From assembly GCA_963677375.2 (NCBI GenBank), contig CAXXIF010000011.1, positions 1 through 64,000 of the forward strand: DNA of 64,000 nt, in the 5' to 3' direction. Positions 8,792 through 17,653 of the stretch are shown piece by piece. The notes below the pieces were generated by a model. The model saw only the letters and a program-made list of their open reading frames with translations. It was not told the DNA's origin and searched no databases. Position numbers and translations under genes: made by a program. This stretch comes from Pseudaeromonas sp963677375 (GTDB lineage Bacteria; Pseudomonadota; Gammaproteobacteria; Enterobacterales; Aeromonadaceae). The first letter of the stretch is position 1. Each line of letters begins with the position of its first letter.

Positions 8792-10252
8792 ATGAAACGC
8801 TTATTTGCAATTCTGGCATTGGTAGGGGCCTTTGGCTTCACCAGTCCGGCCTGGAGCGATGAAACCGCACCAACAACTGAAGTGGCAACCGAAGTTGCAG
8901 CAGCGCCAGCCGCTGATGCAGCACCTGCGGCTCCGGTGGTTACCGTTAATAAGGGCGATAATGCCTGGTTAATGGTTGCCTCAGCCTTCGTTATTCTGAT
9001 GTCAGTCCCCGGCCTGGCTCTGTTCTATGGTGGCCTGGTTCGCACCAAGAACATGCTGTCCGTACTGATGCAGGTGTTTGCGGTCTTCGGGCTTGCGACC
9101 ATTCTATGGGTCAGCTACGGCTATAGCTTGGCATTTACGGAGGGGACCGCATTCTTCGGAAACTTCTCGAAAATATTCCTCAATGGCGTCACACCTGACT
9201 CGATTGCGGCAACCTTCTCCAAGGGAACCGGCATCTCCGAGTTCATCTATGTGGTGTTCCAGGGTGCATTCGCCGCTATCACCTGCTGCCTGATCCTGGG
9301 TGCGTTTGCCGAACGTATCCGTTTCTCTGCAGTACTGATGTTCATGGTGTTGTGGTTCAGCTTCTCCTATGTGCCGATGGCGCACATGGTGTGGTACTGG
9401 GCAGGTCCTGATGCCTATACCAGTGCGGATGCCGCCACTGCTGCCGGTGAAACTGCGGGTTGGCTGTTCCAAAAGGGCGCGCTGGACTTTGCTGGCGGTA
9501 CCGTAGTGCATATCAATGCCGCTATCGCGGGTCTGGCTGGCGCCTATTTTGTGGGTAAGCGGGTCGGTTTCGGCCGCGAATCCATGGCACCGCACAGTCT
9601 GACCATGTCCATGATTGGCGCCTGTCTGCTGTGGGTAGGTTGGTTTGGTTTCAATGCTGGCTCCTCACTGGAAGCAAACGGTATTGCGGGTCTGGCTCTG
9701 GTCAATACCTGGGTTGCAACCGCCATGGCAACATTCACCTGGCTGCTGGCTGAGTGGGGCCTGAAGGGCAAACCGTCTCTGCTGGGCGCCATCTCCGGTG
9801 CTGTTGCGGGTCTGGTTGCGATTACCCCGGCTTGTGGTTTCGTCGGTGTTGCCGGAGCCATGGTCATCGGTGGTCTGGCTGGTGTTGTCTGCCTGTGGGG
9901 TGTCCATGGCCTGAAGCGCCTGTTGAACGTCGATGATTCACTGGATGTATTCGGCGTGCATGGTGTCGGTGGTATCTTGGGTGCTCTGCTGACGGGTGTG
10001 TTCGCCTCGCCAGATCTGGGTGGTACTGGTGTGTGGGACTACGTGGCTAACGCAGTAGTGCCTGACTATTCCATCGCTGACCAAGTGAAGATCCAGGCCA
10101 TTGGTGTCATCACAACTGTGGTGCTGTCCGGTGTCGTGTCTGTAGTCTCCTTCTTCATCGTGGATAAGCTGGTGGGTCTGCGTGTTCCGGTCGAAGCCGA
10201 ACGCGAAGGTCTGGACCTGACTTCTCACGGCGAGCGGGCTTACAACTACTAA
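8792..10252 (+). CDS. amtB: Ammonium channel AmtB
   Basis: This 486-residue protein has a cleavable signal (MKRLFAILALVGAFGFTSPAWS) and an Ala/Pro-rich periplasmic linker of about 30 residues not seen in E. coli AmtB, followed by the 11-helix Amt fold. The pore twin histidines are visible in GGTVVHINAAIAGL and VFGVHGVGG, and the Phe gate lies in FQGAFA. The C-terminal tail ends EREGLDLTSHGERAYNY, the segment that contacts GlnK. AmtB conducts ammonium under nitrogen limitation, and the NtrC and RpoN sites upstream fit that. The usual partner gene glnK is not adjacent in this window. The start is supported by CAGGGAG upstream. Confidence 0.96.
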   Translation: MKRLFAILALVGAFGFTSPAWSDETAPTTEVATEVAAAPAADAAPAAPVVTVNKGDNAWLMVASAFVILMSVPGLALFYGGLVRTKNMLSVLMQVFAVFGLATILWVSYGYSLAFTEGTAFFGNFSKIFLNGVTPDSIAATFSKGTGISEFIYVVFQGAFAAITCCLILGAFAERIRFSAVLMFMVLWFSFSYVPMAHMVWYWAGPDAYTSADAATAAGETAGWLFQKGALDFAGGTVVHINAAIAGLAGAYFVGKRVGFGRESMAPHSLTMSMIGACLLWVGWFGFNAGSSLEANGIAGLALVNTWVATAMATFTWLLAEWGLKGKPSLLGAISGAVAGLVAITPACGFVGVAGAMVIGGLAGVVCLWGVHGLKRLLNVDDSLDVFGVHGVGGILGALLTGVFASPDLGGTGVWDYVANAVVPDYSIADQVKIQAIGVITTVVLSGVVSVVSFFIVDKLVGLRVPVEAEREGLDLTSHGERAYNY

Positions 10253-10273
10253 GTTGGACTGCTAAAACAGGAA

Positions 10274-10295
10274 GGGCGCCCTCGGGCGCCCTTTT
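10274..10295 (+). terminator. Intrinsic terminator of amtB
   Basis: GGGCGCC and GGCGCCC pair around CTCG and are followed by TTTT. Confidence 0.9.
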
Positions 10296-10340
10296 CAGTT
10301 TCTACACTCTCCACATCGCCCACTCATCCATCCCCACCTC

Positions 10341-11048
10341 ATGAAACTGCTGCAGCGCTTGCGCGCCCTAAGTCATCATCCAGCCTTGCTCGGTAACTGT
10401 TTGCTGTGCCAGCAACCGGTCCAGTCCCACCCACTACTGTGCGAGGAATGCCAAGCCGAGTTGCCCCGGATCTGTCATCCTTGTTCATGCTGCGCTTTCC
10501 CGCTACCAGAGACAGGAACATTATGTGGAAGCTGCCTGCAACACCCTCCCCTTTGGGATCGTTTACGGGTACTGGCCGATTATGAAACGCCCTATCGACA
10601 GTTGATCCATCGGCTGAAATATGCGCACCACCCCGAATGCGCCACCCTGCTAGGGCGACTGTTCAAAGAGGGAATCCATTGTGACGATAAACCGGAAGTG
10701 TTGCTGCCTGTTCCCCTGCATTGGTGGCGACAATGGCGACGAGGCTACAACCAGGCGGAGGAGTTGGCATACGCAATGGGTCGTCTCATGCACATTCCCA
10801 CAGACAGCGACTGTTTACGCAGGGTACGAGCCACTCCTGCACAGGCAAAGTTGGACAAGATACAGCGGCAGAAAAATTTGCAGCATGCCTTCGTCATTCA
10901 ATCCCTGCCCTATCGCCATGTCGCACTCATCGATGATGTGGTGACCACTGGGGCCACAGCTGAACAGATCACGACCGTGCTTCGCCAAGCGGGTGCAGAA
11001 CGGGTCGAGGTCTGGGCCATCTGCCGAACTCTACGACATGCATCTTGA
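10341..11048 (+). CDS. comF: ComF/GntX family phosphoribosyltransferase-like protein
   Basis: This encodes 235 residues. The N-terminal 65 residues carry zinc-type cysteine pairs (CLLC, CEEC, CHPC, CGSC). The C-terminal half is a type I phosphoribosyltransferase fold with the PRPP loop VALIDDVVTTGAT near residue 195 and the family motif RGYNQAEELA. ComF homologues act in uptake or processing of transforming DNA in naturally competent bacteria; in E. coli the homologue GntX has no firm role. It is followed by nfuA after 69 bases, the same pair as gntX-nfuA in E. coli. No close partner in competence is seen here. Confidence 0.9.
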   Translation: MKLLQRLRALSHHPALLGNCLLCQQPVQSHPLLCEECQAELPRICHPCSCCAFPLPETGTLCGSCLQHPPLWDRLRVLADYETPYRQLIHRLKYAHHPECATLLGRLFKEGIHCDDKPEVLLPVPLHWWRQWRRGYNQAEELAYAMGRLMHIPTDSDCLRRVRATPAQAKLDKIQRQKNLQHAFVIQSLPYRHVALIDDVVTTGATAEQITTVLRQAGAERVEVWAICRTLRHAS

Positions 11049-11117
11049 GGCTAGGCGTGGTCGTGCAAGCAGGGTATGATAATTTCCGAGTTGTTTAGTC
11101 AGGATTAGAGGATTGCC

Positions 11118-11696
11118 ATGATCAGCATTTCCGACGCCGCTCAGGCCCATTTCCGCAAACTGCTGGAAAAGCAGCCTGATGGCACCAATATTCGCGTTTT
11201 TGTTATGAATGCCGGGACACCGAATGCCGAGTGTGGCGTTTCGTACTGCCCGCCGGATGCCGTTGAACCCGAAGATTTGCGTCTGCCGTTTAGTGGCTTC
11301 GATGCCTTGGTCGATGCCCAGAGTGCACCATTTCTAGAGGAGGCGGCCATCGATTTTGTTTCGGATCAGATGGGTTCCCAACTGACCCTCAAGGCCCCCA
11401 ATGCCAAGATGCGCAAGGTCGATACGGATGCGCCACTGATCGAACGCATCGAATATGTGATCCACACCCAGGTCAACCCATCGTTGGCAGGGCATGGCGG
11501 CAAGGTAACCCTGCTGGAAATTACCGACGATGGTTATGCCATCCTGCAATTTGGTGGTGGTTGCAATGGGTGCTCCATGATCGATGTCACGCTCAAAGAT
11601 GGCATCGAGAAGCAGTTTCTGGAGCTATTCCCGGATGAGATCAAAGGGGTCCGTGACGCCACCGAGCACAATCGCGGCGAACACTCCTTTTACTGA
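11118..11696 (+). CDS. nfuA: Fe-S biogenesis protein NfuA
   Basis: This encodes 192 residues. The N-terminal domain (1-100) is a degenerate A-type scaffold and the C-terminal domain is NifU-like, with the cluster-binding CNGC at Cys149 and Cys152 in GGGCNGCSMIDVTLK. NfuA assembles a 4Fe-4S cluster between two subunits and delivers it to clients such as aconitase and lipoyl synthase, especially under iron or oxidative stress. A ribosome site (TTAGAGG) precedes ATG 11118. The order comF-nfuA is conserved in enterics. Confidence 0.96.
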   Translation: MISISDAAQAHFRKLLEKQPDGTNIRVFVMNAGTPNAECGVSYCPPDAVEPEDLRLPFSGFDALVDAQSAPFLEEAAIDFVSDQMGSQLTLKAPNAKMRKVDTDAPLIERIEYVIHTQVNPSLAGHGGKVTLLEITDDGYAILQFGGGCNGCSMIDVTLKDGIEKQFLELFPDEIKGVRDATEHNRGEHSFY

Positions 11697-11722
11697 CACT
11701 AATGATAGCGCCGACATAGAAC

Positions 11723-11747
11723 AAAGCCCCGCATGCGGGGCTTTTGC
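11723..11747. terminator. Bidirectional terminator between nfuA and gpsA
   Basis: AAAGCCCCGCATGCGGGGCTTTT is a near-perfect palindrome with A and T flanks on both strands, placed exactly between two convergent genes. Confidence 0.93.
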
Positions 11748-12752
11748 TTATTCGTCTTTTTTGTCCCGACTGAGCAACGCCAGGGCCGCTTCTTTGGGGG
11801 GTTTATTCTGGTAGAGAATGGCAAATATCTGTTCACAGATAGGCATCTCGATGCCTTGCCGTGCAGCCAGTAGATGGACTTCGCGGGTATTACGGTAGCC
11901 TTCTACCACCTGACCAATCTCGTCCATGGCTTGTTCGACACATTTACCAGCACCGAGTGCCAGACCGAAACGACGATTGCGCGACTGGTTATCCGTGCAG
12001 GTGAGTACCAAATCACCTAAGCCAGCCATTCCCATAAAGGTTTTGGCATCAGCTCCCAGGGCAACCCCCAGACGTTGCAACTCGACTAATCCGCGAGTAA
12101 TCAGTGCGGTACGAGCATTGGCACCAAAACCCAGGCCATCCGACAAGCCGGCACCAATGGCGATGACATTCTTCACCGCGCCACCCAGTTGCAAACCGAT
12201 GAAATCGGGATTGGTATAAACCCGAAAAGATTTGCCGCAGTGCATCAGATCCGACAACTCATCGGCAAAGTCGTCATCCGTAGCAGCCACAGAAATTGCC
12301 GTCGGCAAACCGGCGGCCAGCTCGCGAGCAAACGTCGGCCCGGAGATCACCGCCAGAGGCACGGCATCACCTAGAGCCTCCCGTGCCACATCACCCAACA
12401 AACGGCCACTATCCGGCTCCAACCCCTTGGTTGCCCATGCGACACGAGCATCGGCAGCCAAAAATGGCTTCGCCTGACGCAGTACATGCCCAAACACATG
12501 GCTGGGAACGACCACGAGCAGCGTCTTGCTAGCCTGTACGGCGTAGGCCAGATCGGAGGTCAACTCCAGTGATTCGGGGAAAGGCACATCCGGCAAGAAC
12601 TGTTCATTACAACGCGCCTGCTCCAGCAGGGCGATATGCTCGGGCTCATGGCCCCACAGCAGGATTTTGAGACCTTTACGAGCCAAAGAAATGGCAAGGG
12701 CGGTGCCATAAGACCCCGCCCCCAGGACAGATACCACAACATCCTGTGCCAT
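11748..12752 (-). CDS. gpsA: Glycerol-3-phosphate dehydrogenase [NAD(P)+]
   Basis: This 334-residue enzyme reduces dihydroxyacetone phosphate to sn-glycerol 3-phosphate for phospholipid synthesis. The Rossmann motif GAGSYGTALA is at residues 12-21, the catalytic Lys region lies in GGAVKNVIAIGAG, and the C-terminal substrate site in GLGDLVLTCT. The start at 12752 (MAQDVVVSVLGAG) is four bases after the secB stop; a longer reading is open but would overlap secB and lacks family support. SecB-GpsA adjacency is conserved in gammaproteobacteria. Confidence 0.97.
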   Translation of the reverse strand: MAQDVVVSVLGAGSYGTALAISLARKGLKILLWGHEPEHIALLEQARCNEQFLPDVPFPESLELTSDLAYAVQASKTLLVVVPSHVFGHVLRQAKPFLAADARVAWATKGLEPDSGRLLGDVAREALGDAVPLAVISGPTFARELAAGLPTAISVAATDDDFADELSDLMHCGKSFRVYTNPDFIGLQLGGAVKNVIAIGAGLSDGLGFGANARTALITRGLVELQRLGVALGADAKTFMGMAGLGDLVLTCTDNQSRNRRFGLALGAGKCVEQAMDEIGQVVEGYRNTREVHLLAARQGIEMPICEQIFAILYQNKPPKEAALALLSRDKKDE

Positions 12753-12756
12753 ATGC

Positions 12757-13230
12757 TTAGTGGCTCGCAGCTGTTTCTTGTTCCGCTTCCAGCTTGGCCA
12801 TATGGGCAGCAAACAGGGCGTCAAAGTTGACCGGAGCCAGATTCAACTGCGGGAAGGAGCCCTTGCTCACCAGAGAGGCGACCACTTCACGCGCATACGG
12901 GAACAGAATGTTCGGGCAATAAGAGCCGAGGCAATGAGCCAGCTGTTGTGCATCCAGATTCGCTGCAGTGAAAATACCGGCTTGCTTGACTTCACACAGG
13001 AAGGCAACTTCCTCACCCAGATTACAGGTCACGGTCAGGGTCAGACATACTTCATAGATATCTTCCGCCAGAACAGCCGTCTTGGTGTCCATGTCCAGCT
13101 TCACATCCGGTTGCCACTCTTTCTGGAAGATGGCCGGAGTATTCGGCGCTTCGAAGGAAACATCCTTGATGTAGACGCGTTGAATATGAAATTCAGGTTG
13201 TTTCACTTCGTTGTTTGCTACTTCAGCCAT
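12757..13230 (-). CDS. secB: Protein-export chaperone SecB
   Basis: This 157-residue protein has the SecB sequence features FHIQRVYIKDVSFEAPN near the N-terminus, KLDMDTKT and CPNILFPYAREVV. SecB is a cytosolic tetramer that keeps preproteins unfolded and hands them to SecA; the C-terminal tail that contacts the SecA zinc domain is present but short. It lies between yibN and gpsA with small gaps, as one operon. The glutaredoxin gene grxC, which sits between yibN and secB in E. coli, is absent here. Confidence 0.97.
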   Translation of the reverse strand: MAEVANNEVKQPEFHIQRVYIKDVSFEAPNTPAIFQKEWQPDVKLDMDTKTAVLAEDIYEVCLTLTVTCNLGEEVAFLCEVKQAGIFTAANLDAQQLAHCLGSYCPNILFPYAREVVASLVSKGSFPQLNLAPVNFDALFAAHMAKLEAEQETAASH

Positions 13231-13280
13231 TGACTTAATCCTTGTGAAAAATGAGCCCTGAACGCAGAGCTATAGAATTA

Positions 13281-13712
13281 TTAACGCTTTTTGGTTACCG
13301 GCAGGTTCTCGCCTCGCCAACTGGCCAGGCCACCCCGCAAAATATACACTCGGGTAAAACCAGCTTTACTTAAGGCAGTGGCTGCCGCAGGTGCCCGCAT
13401 ACCACTCTCGCACACCACAATAGTGGGGACATCTTTATGCTTTTCAATCAGGGAGAGGTTATTTGCCTCAATCTGGGTGGTCAGAATGTTAACTGCGTCA
13501 ACAATGTGCCCCTTCGAGAACTCATCCTGTGTCCGCACATCCACCACAATCCCGTTCTCCCGGTTAATCAGCAGCGTGGCTTCCCGGTTACTGATCTGTT
13601 TGATCGGGGAGAGTAATGCACGCACCGAGCTATAGATCAGCGCCACAAACAAACCGCACCAGGCTGCAGCCAGCATGGGGTTTCTGCCAATAAAATCGAT
13701 ATATTCTTGCAT
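13281..13712 (-). CDS. yibN: Membrane-anchored rhodanese-like protein YibN
   Basis: This encodes 143 residues. An N-terminal membrane segment (residues 13-32, MLAAAWCGLFVALIYSSVR) precedes one rhodanese domain with DVRTQDEFSKGHI and the active-site cysteine in VVCESGMRAPAAA. Such proteins transfer sulfane sulfur or act as membrane-attached partners; in E. coli YibN has been linked to the membrane-insertion machinery, but its chemistry is not settled. It is the first gene of the yibN-secB-gpsA series. Confidence 0.9.
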   Translation of the reverse strand: MQEYIDFIGRNPMLAAAWCGLFVALIYSSVRALLSPIKQISNREATLLINRENGIVVDVRTQDEFSKGHIVDAVNILTTQIEANNLSLIEKHKDVPTIVVCESGMRAPAAATALSKAGFTRVYILRGGLASWRGENLPVTKKR

Positions 13713-13934
13713 CTTGGGTCTAATCCACTCGCTAAAAATAAAACCCCGGCAGTATACATGGGGGCCGCGAGAATAGCAGCCTCAGCGGCGGCAAAGCTGG
13801 GAGTCAGCTCCCACCTCGATCAAGTCAAGTTATCATCAAGCAATGTGTGATCGGATGACTATTTCGACAGATGTTGTAATATGACTGCCCAGAAGCTTTA
13901 TCCATTTCTGTCACTTCAATAGAGGACTCCCTCA

Positions 13935-15473
13935 ATGTCTATCGCCAAGAAGCCACTGGCACTGATCATCATGGATGGTTGGGGCTACAGCACCAAGAAA
14001 GAGTTCAACGCCGTCGCCGCCGCCAAGACCCCGAATCTCGACGCCTTGTGTGCCAACTATGCCCATACCTTGATCTCTGCTTCTGGCATGGATGTCGGTC
14101 TGCCGGATGGCCAGATGGGCAACTCCGAAGTCGGTCACGTCAACATCGGTGCCGGTCGTGTGGTGTATCAAGAACTGACCCGCGTAACCAAAGAGATCCG
14201 TGACGGTGACTTCTTCACCAATGACGCCCTGTGCAAGGCCGTTGATGCCGCAAGCAGCCAAGGCAAAGCCGTGCACATCATGGGCTTGCTGTCTGATGGT
14301 GGTGTTCACAGCCACGAAGACCACATTGCCGCCATGGTCGAACTGGCCGCCAAGCGTGGTGCCAGCGAAATCTATCTGCATGCCTTTCTCGACGGCCGCG
14401 ATGTTGCGCCCCGCAGCGCCCAGATCGCCATCGAACGCTTCGATGCCCTGTTTGCCAAATTAGGCAAGGGCCGCATTGCCTCTCTGGTTGGTCGTTACTA
14501 TGCCATGGACCGTGACAATCGCTGGGAACGTGTCCAGGAAGCTTATGACCTGATGACCGAAGGCAAGAGCGAGTTTGCCAACTACGCCACCGCCAGTGCT
14601 GCCTTGGCCGCAGCTTACGAGCGTGGCGAAAACGACGAGTTCGTCAAAGCCAGTGTGGTCGGTAGCAATGCCGCGACGCTGAATGACGGCGATGCCATGA
14701 TTTTCATGAATTTCCGTGCCGACCGCGCCCGTGAAATCACTCGTACCTTCGTCGATGCCGACTTCTCCGGTTTTGTCCGTAACAAACAGCCGAAGCTGGC
14801 TGACTTCGTCATGTTGACCGAGTACGCAGCAGACATCAAAACCTCCTGTGCCTACCCGCCAACCGCCCTGACCAACACCCTGGGTGAATGGCTGGCCAAG
14901 CATGACAAGACCCAATTGCGCATTTCAGAAACTGAAAAGTATGCCCATGTCACCTTCTTCTTCAATGGTGGTGAAGAAACCAGCTTCCCAGGTGAAGATC
15001 GTGAACTGATCCAGAGCCCGAAAGTTGCCACCTATGATCTGCAACCCGAGATGAGCTCAGGTGAGTTGACCGACAAATTAGTCGCCGCCATCAAGAGCGG
15101 CACCTATGACGTCATCATCTGTAACTACCCGAATGGCGACATGGTTGGCCACACAGGTATCTACGAAGCCGCGATCAAGGCCTGTGAAGCGGTTGACACC
15201 TCTATTGGTCGTGTCGTCGAAGCCCTGAAGGAAGTGGGTGGCGAATGCCTGATCACGGCCGACCATGGTAACGCCGAACAGATGAGAAACGCAGAGACCG
15301 GTCAACCCCATACCGCTCATACCAGTCTGCCTGTGCCACTCATCTACTTCGGCCGTCAAGCCGAGGCCATGGAAAACGGTAAGTTGTCAGATTTGGCCCC
15401 GACCATGCTGACGCTGATGGGCATGGAAGTGCCGCCGGAAATGACTGGCAAGCCCCTGATGATTCTGAAATAA
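13935..15473 (+). CDS. gpmI: 2,3-bisphosphoglycerate-independent phosphoglycerate mutase
   Basis: This encodes 512 residues, standard for the manganese-dependent alkaline-phosphatase-fold mutase of glycolysis and gluconeogenesis. Metal ligands include Asp14 in MDGWGYS; the phosphorylated Ser64 is in QMGNSEVGH; C-terminal ligands lie in ADHGNAEQM and HTAHT. The start is supported by AGAGGACT upstream of ATG 13935. The gene is followed by envC after eight bases, as in E. coli (yibO-yibP), so the two are probably co-transcribed. Confidence 0.98.
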   Translation: MSIAKKPLALIIMDGWGYSTKKEFNAVAAAKTPNLDALCANYAHTLISASGMDVGLPDGQMGNSEVGHVNIGAGRVVYQELTRVTKEIRDGDFFTNDALCKAVDAASSQGKAVHIMGLLSDGGVHSHEDHIAAMVELAAKRGASEIYLHAFLDGRDVAPRSAQIAIERFDALFAKLGKGRIASLVGRYYAMDRDNRWERVQEAYDLMTEGKSEFANYATASAALAAAYERGENDEFVKASVVGSNAATLNDGDAMIFMNFRADRAREITRTFVDADFSGFVRNKQPKLADFVMLTEYAADIKTSCAYPPTALTNTLGEWLAKHDKTQLRISETEKYAHVTFFFNGGEETSFPGEDRELIQSPKVATYDLQPEMSSGELTDKLVAAIKSGTYDVIICNYPNGDMVGHTGIYEAAIKACEAVDTSIGRVVEALKEVGGECLITADHGNAEQMRNAETGQPHTAHTSLPVPLIYFGRQAEAMENGKLSDLAPTMLTLMGMEVPPEMTGKPLMILK

Positions 15474-15481
15474 TCCGCGCC

Positions 15482-16729
15482 ATGCGGGTGACGGATGATT
15501 CTTATAAGTTACTGACTCGCGTCGGCCTTCTGGTCGGCGCGTTGTTTTTTTGTCCGTTACTTCACGCGGCTGCTAATCCGGAACTGAACAAGGTTCGCGA
15601 GCAGATCCAGCAAAAACAGCAAGAAATTAGCTCTCAGAAAAAAGATCTCGATCAATTGCATCAGCAGTTACGCCAGGATGAAGCGGCTGTAACCTCTCTG
15701 GCAACCCGCTTACAGGGCTCCCAGAACAAACTCAATGCAACCCGCAAACAACTCCGAGCTCTGGAAACAAAGGGCCGCGAGCTGACCGCCCAACTCAAAC
15801 ATCAAGAAAAATTGCTGGCCGAACAACTCGACCACGCCTATCGAATGGGCAATAGCGATTATCTCAAACTACTACTCAATCAGCAGGATCCGGTCGCCAT
15901 CGGCCGCGCCCTCGACTATTACGGCTATTTCAATCAGGCCCGGTTGGATGCCATTGCCGCCATCAAAGAGACTCAAAAAAGCCTGGCTCATAACCGTCAA
16001 CAAACTGGCAAGGCAACTGAACAGTTAAGTTCACTGGTTAAGACTCAACGACAAGATCAAGCCAGCCTCAAGCAAAAGCAGATGCAGCGCGAGAGCACTG
16101 TGAATGAAATTAAGAAATCGTTACTCGATGACCAGCAGCAGTTGGCCAAACTTCGCCTCGCCGAACAACAGATGCAGCGCAAGATCGAAGAGGCGCGCAA
16201 GCAACTCGAAGCCGAACGCAAGCGCAAGAAGGCGGAAGCCGTGGCTCGTGCGCGCGCAAAAGCTCGGGAACAAGGCCGTTCCGAGGCGGCAGCAGAAGCT
16301 CAGGCCTCAGCTACCATAGCCCAGGGCGACCATAAAGGATTAGGCAAAGAACGTGGTCGTCTGCCCTGGCCGCTCCACGGCCCCTTGGTTCGCCGCTTTG
16401 GCGAGCATCGCAGCGGTGAAGTGAGCTGGAAAGGGGTGCTGATTGGTGGAGGTGAAGGTGCAACGGTCGCGGCTATCGCGGATGGCGATGTGGTCTTCGC
16501 CGATTGGCTGGAAGGTTTTGGCAACGTCTTGGTGATCGACCATGGCAGTGGCTACCTGAGCCTGTATGGCAACAACTCGGCCCTGCTCAAACACAGTGGG
16601 AACGCGGTTCATCGTGGCGAGCCAGTGGCTCGAGTCGGGAACAGTGGTGGACAGCCCAAAACCGGACTCTACTTCGAAATTCGCTGGCAGGGAAAACCGG
16701 TCGATCCTGTCAGTTGGTTGGGCCGCTAA
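15482..16729 (+). CDS. envC: Murein hydrolase activator EnvC
   Basis: This 415-residue periplasmic protein has a signal segment (residues 14-30, VGLLVGALFFCPLLHAA), a long coiled coil (about 35-275, with highly charged Lys/Glu/Arg-rich repeats) and a C-terminal LytM domain (about 300-415). The LytM domain keeps the fold (IADGDVVFADW, GLYFEIRWQGKPVDPVSWLGR) but lacks the HxxxD and HxH zinc ligands, as in E. coli EnvC, so it is an activator of AmiA/AmiB at the division site and not an enzyme. FtsEX controls it. Its stop overlaps the tail of the convergent gene at 16726. Confidence 0.94.
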   Translation: MRVTDDSYKLLTRVGLLVGALFFCPLLHAAANPELNKVREQIQQKQQEISSQKKDLDQLHQQLRQDEAAVTSLATRLQGSQNKLNATRKQLRALETKGRELTAQLKHQEKLLAEQLDHAYRMGNSDYLKLLLNQQDPVAIGRALDYYGYFNQARLDAIAAIKETQKSLAHNRQQTGKATEQLSSLVKTQRQDQASLKQKQMQRESTVNEIKKSLLDDQQQLAKLRLAEQQMQRKIEEARKQLEAERKRKKAEAVARARAKAREQGRSEAAAEAQASATIAQGDHKGLGKERGRLPWPLHGPLVRRFGEHRSGEVSWKGVLIGGGEGATVAAIADGDVVFADWLEGFGNVLVIDHGSGYLSLYGNNSALLKHSGNAVHRGEPVARVGNSGGQPKTGLYFEIRWQGKPVDPVSWLGR

Positions 16730-16977
16730 CTCGTCTGGCGCTCAAGGTCTGCAATCAGCCACAGTGCATCACTGCGACTGGCACCGCAGACATCGGGCAT
16801 GGCCTGAAAACCCAGGCAAACCGCAGGACGGTTGCTCATGCCGAATAGCAGACACAGATCCTCGCTGTCGAGCTGAATACAGCGTACACCCGCGGGTTTG
16901 CCCTCTGGCATGCCGGGAATAGCGGAACTGATGCTGGGAGCAATACAACAGGCCCCGCAATCGGAACGACACTGCAT
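16726..16977 (-). CDS. YkgJ/UPF0153 family cysteine-cluster protein
   Basis: This encodes 83 residues, with seven cysteines including the N-terminal CRSDCGACC and later CIQLD, CLLF, VCLGF and VCG. The pattern and PSISSAIPGMPEGKPAG match E. coli YeiW and the UPF0153 family, proposed to bind zinc or an Fe-S cluster; the role is unknown. It converges on envC and the two coding regions share four bases at their 3' ends, so there is no room for a terminator between them. Confidence 0.85.
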   Translation of the reverse strand: MQCRSDCGACCIAPSISSAIPGMPEGKPAGVRCIQLDSEDLCLLFGMSNRPAVCLGFQAMPDVCGASRSDALWLIADLERQTS

Positions 16978-17187
16978 ATCCAGACTCCCGCATGAAAAAC
17001 TTCAGCCATTCTAGGGACAACACACCGAAGAGTCACAAACAATTGCTACAAAATAGCGCTGACCCAGCCGGAGCTCGTTTGCCGTGTTAAACTTGTCTTA
17101 CCCCATGGACAGGGCTCCCCCCAAGCAGAGCCCCTATCTTCCGCTGAATGCACCTGCCCGATGCCAGCCAGCGATCAAGGAGTCATC

Positions 17188-17580
17188 ATGCGATTAACGG
17201 TACAACATAGCGCCGAACTACTGCCCTACTGGCTGGATAGCCTGAACAAGCTTTTGATGGCCGACGGCCTGAATCGTGAAGAACTGCTCCATGCCGGACA
17301 TTGGCATGTGGCTACCTTCAATGATCGGATCGTCGGTCTGGCAGTGACCAAAGATGAAGAACTCATCTACTTTGCGGTCCGCGATGCCACACGACGTCGT
17401 GGCGTCGGCCAATATCTGCTGAGTGAAACCTTGAGCTGGATGCAGGCCCAGGGGTGCAGCCAAGCCATGCTCTCTACCCATGCAGCCCGACCCGAGGAAC
17501 ACTCCGCACTGGCCGCCTTCCTGCTGCACAACGGCTTCACCCGCAACGGCGAGCGCTTTCTGCTGACCCTCAATCGTTAG
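17188..17580 (+). CDS. panM: PanM/PanZ-like GNAT protein
   Basis: This 130-residue single GNAT domain has the acetyl-CoA loop ATRRRGVGQYLL near residue 75, the same block as in PanZ (PanM) of enterics. PanM binds CoA and triggers autocleavage of the pantothenate-pathway enzyme PanD, so coupling its maturation to CoA level. The start is ATG 17188, with AAGGAG eight bases upstream; an in-frame ATG at 17161 has no ribosome site. Similarity beyond the loop is modest, so it could be another small acetyltransferase. It is followed by a strong terminator. Confidence 0.7.
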   Translation: MRLTVQHSAELLPYWLDSLNKLLMADGLNREELLHAGHWHVATFNDRIVGLAVTKDEELIYFAVRDATRRRGVGQYLLSETLSWMQAQGCSQAMLSTHAARPEEHSALAAFLLHNGFTRNGERFLLTLNR

Positions 17581-17598
17581 ATCGCGGCATGCAACCAA

Positions 17599-17627
17599 TA
17601 AAAAAGAGCGCTGGGCGCTCTTTTTTA
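17599..17627. terminator. Bidirectional terminator between panM-like gene and glpX
   Basis: AAAAAGAGCGC and GCGCTCTTTTTT pair around TGG, with A and T tracts on both strands between convergent genes. Confidence 0.93.
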
Positions 17628-17653
17628 TTCTCGTTATAGGGAAAAAACCCAAC

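Noticed and set aside
13790..13830. Hairpin GGGAG...CTCCC upstream of gpmI as a terminator
   Set aside because: Short stem, no T-tract; no riboswitch-like pattern either.
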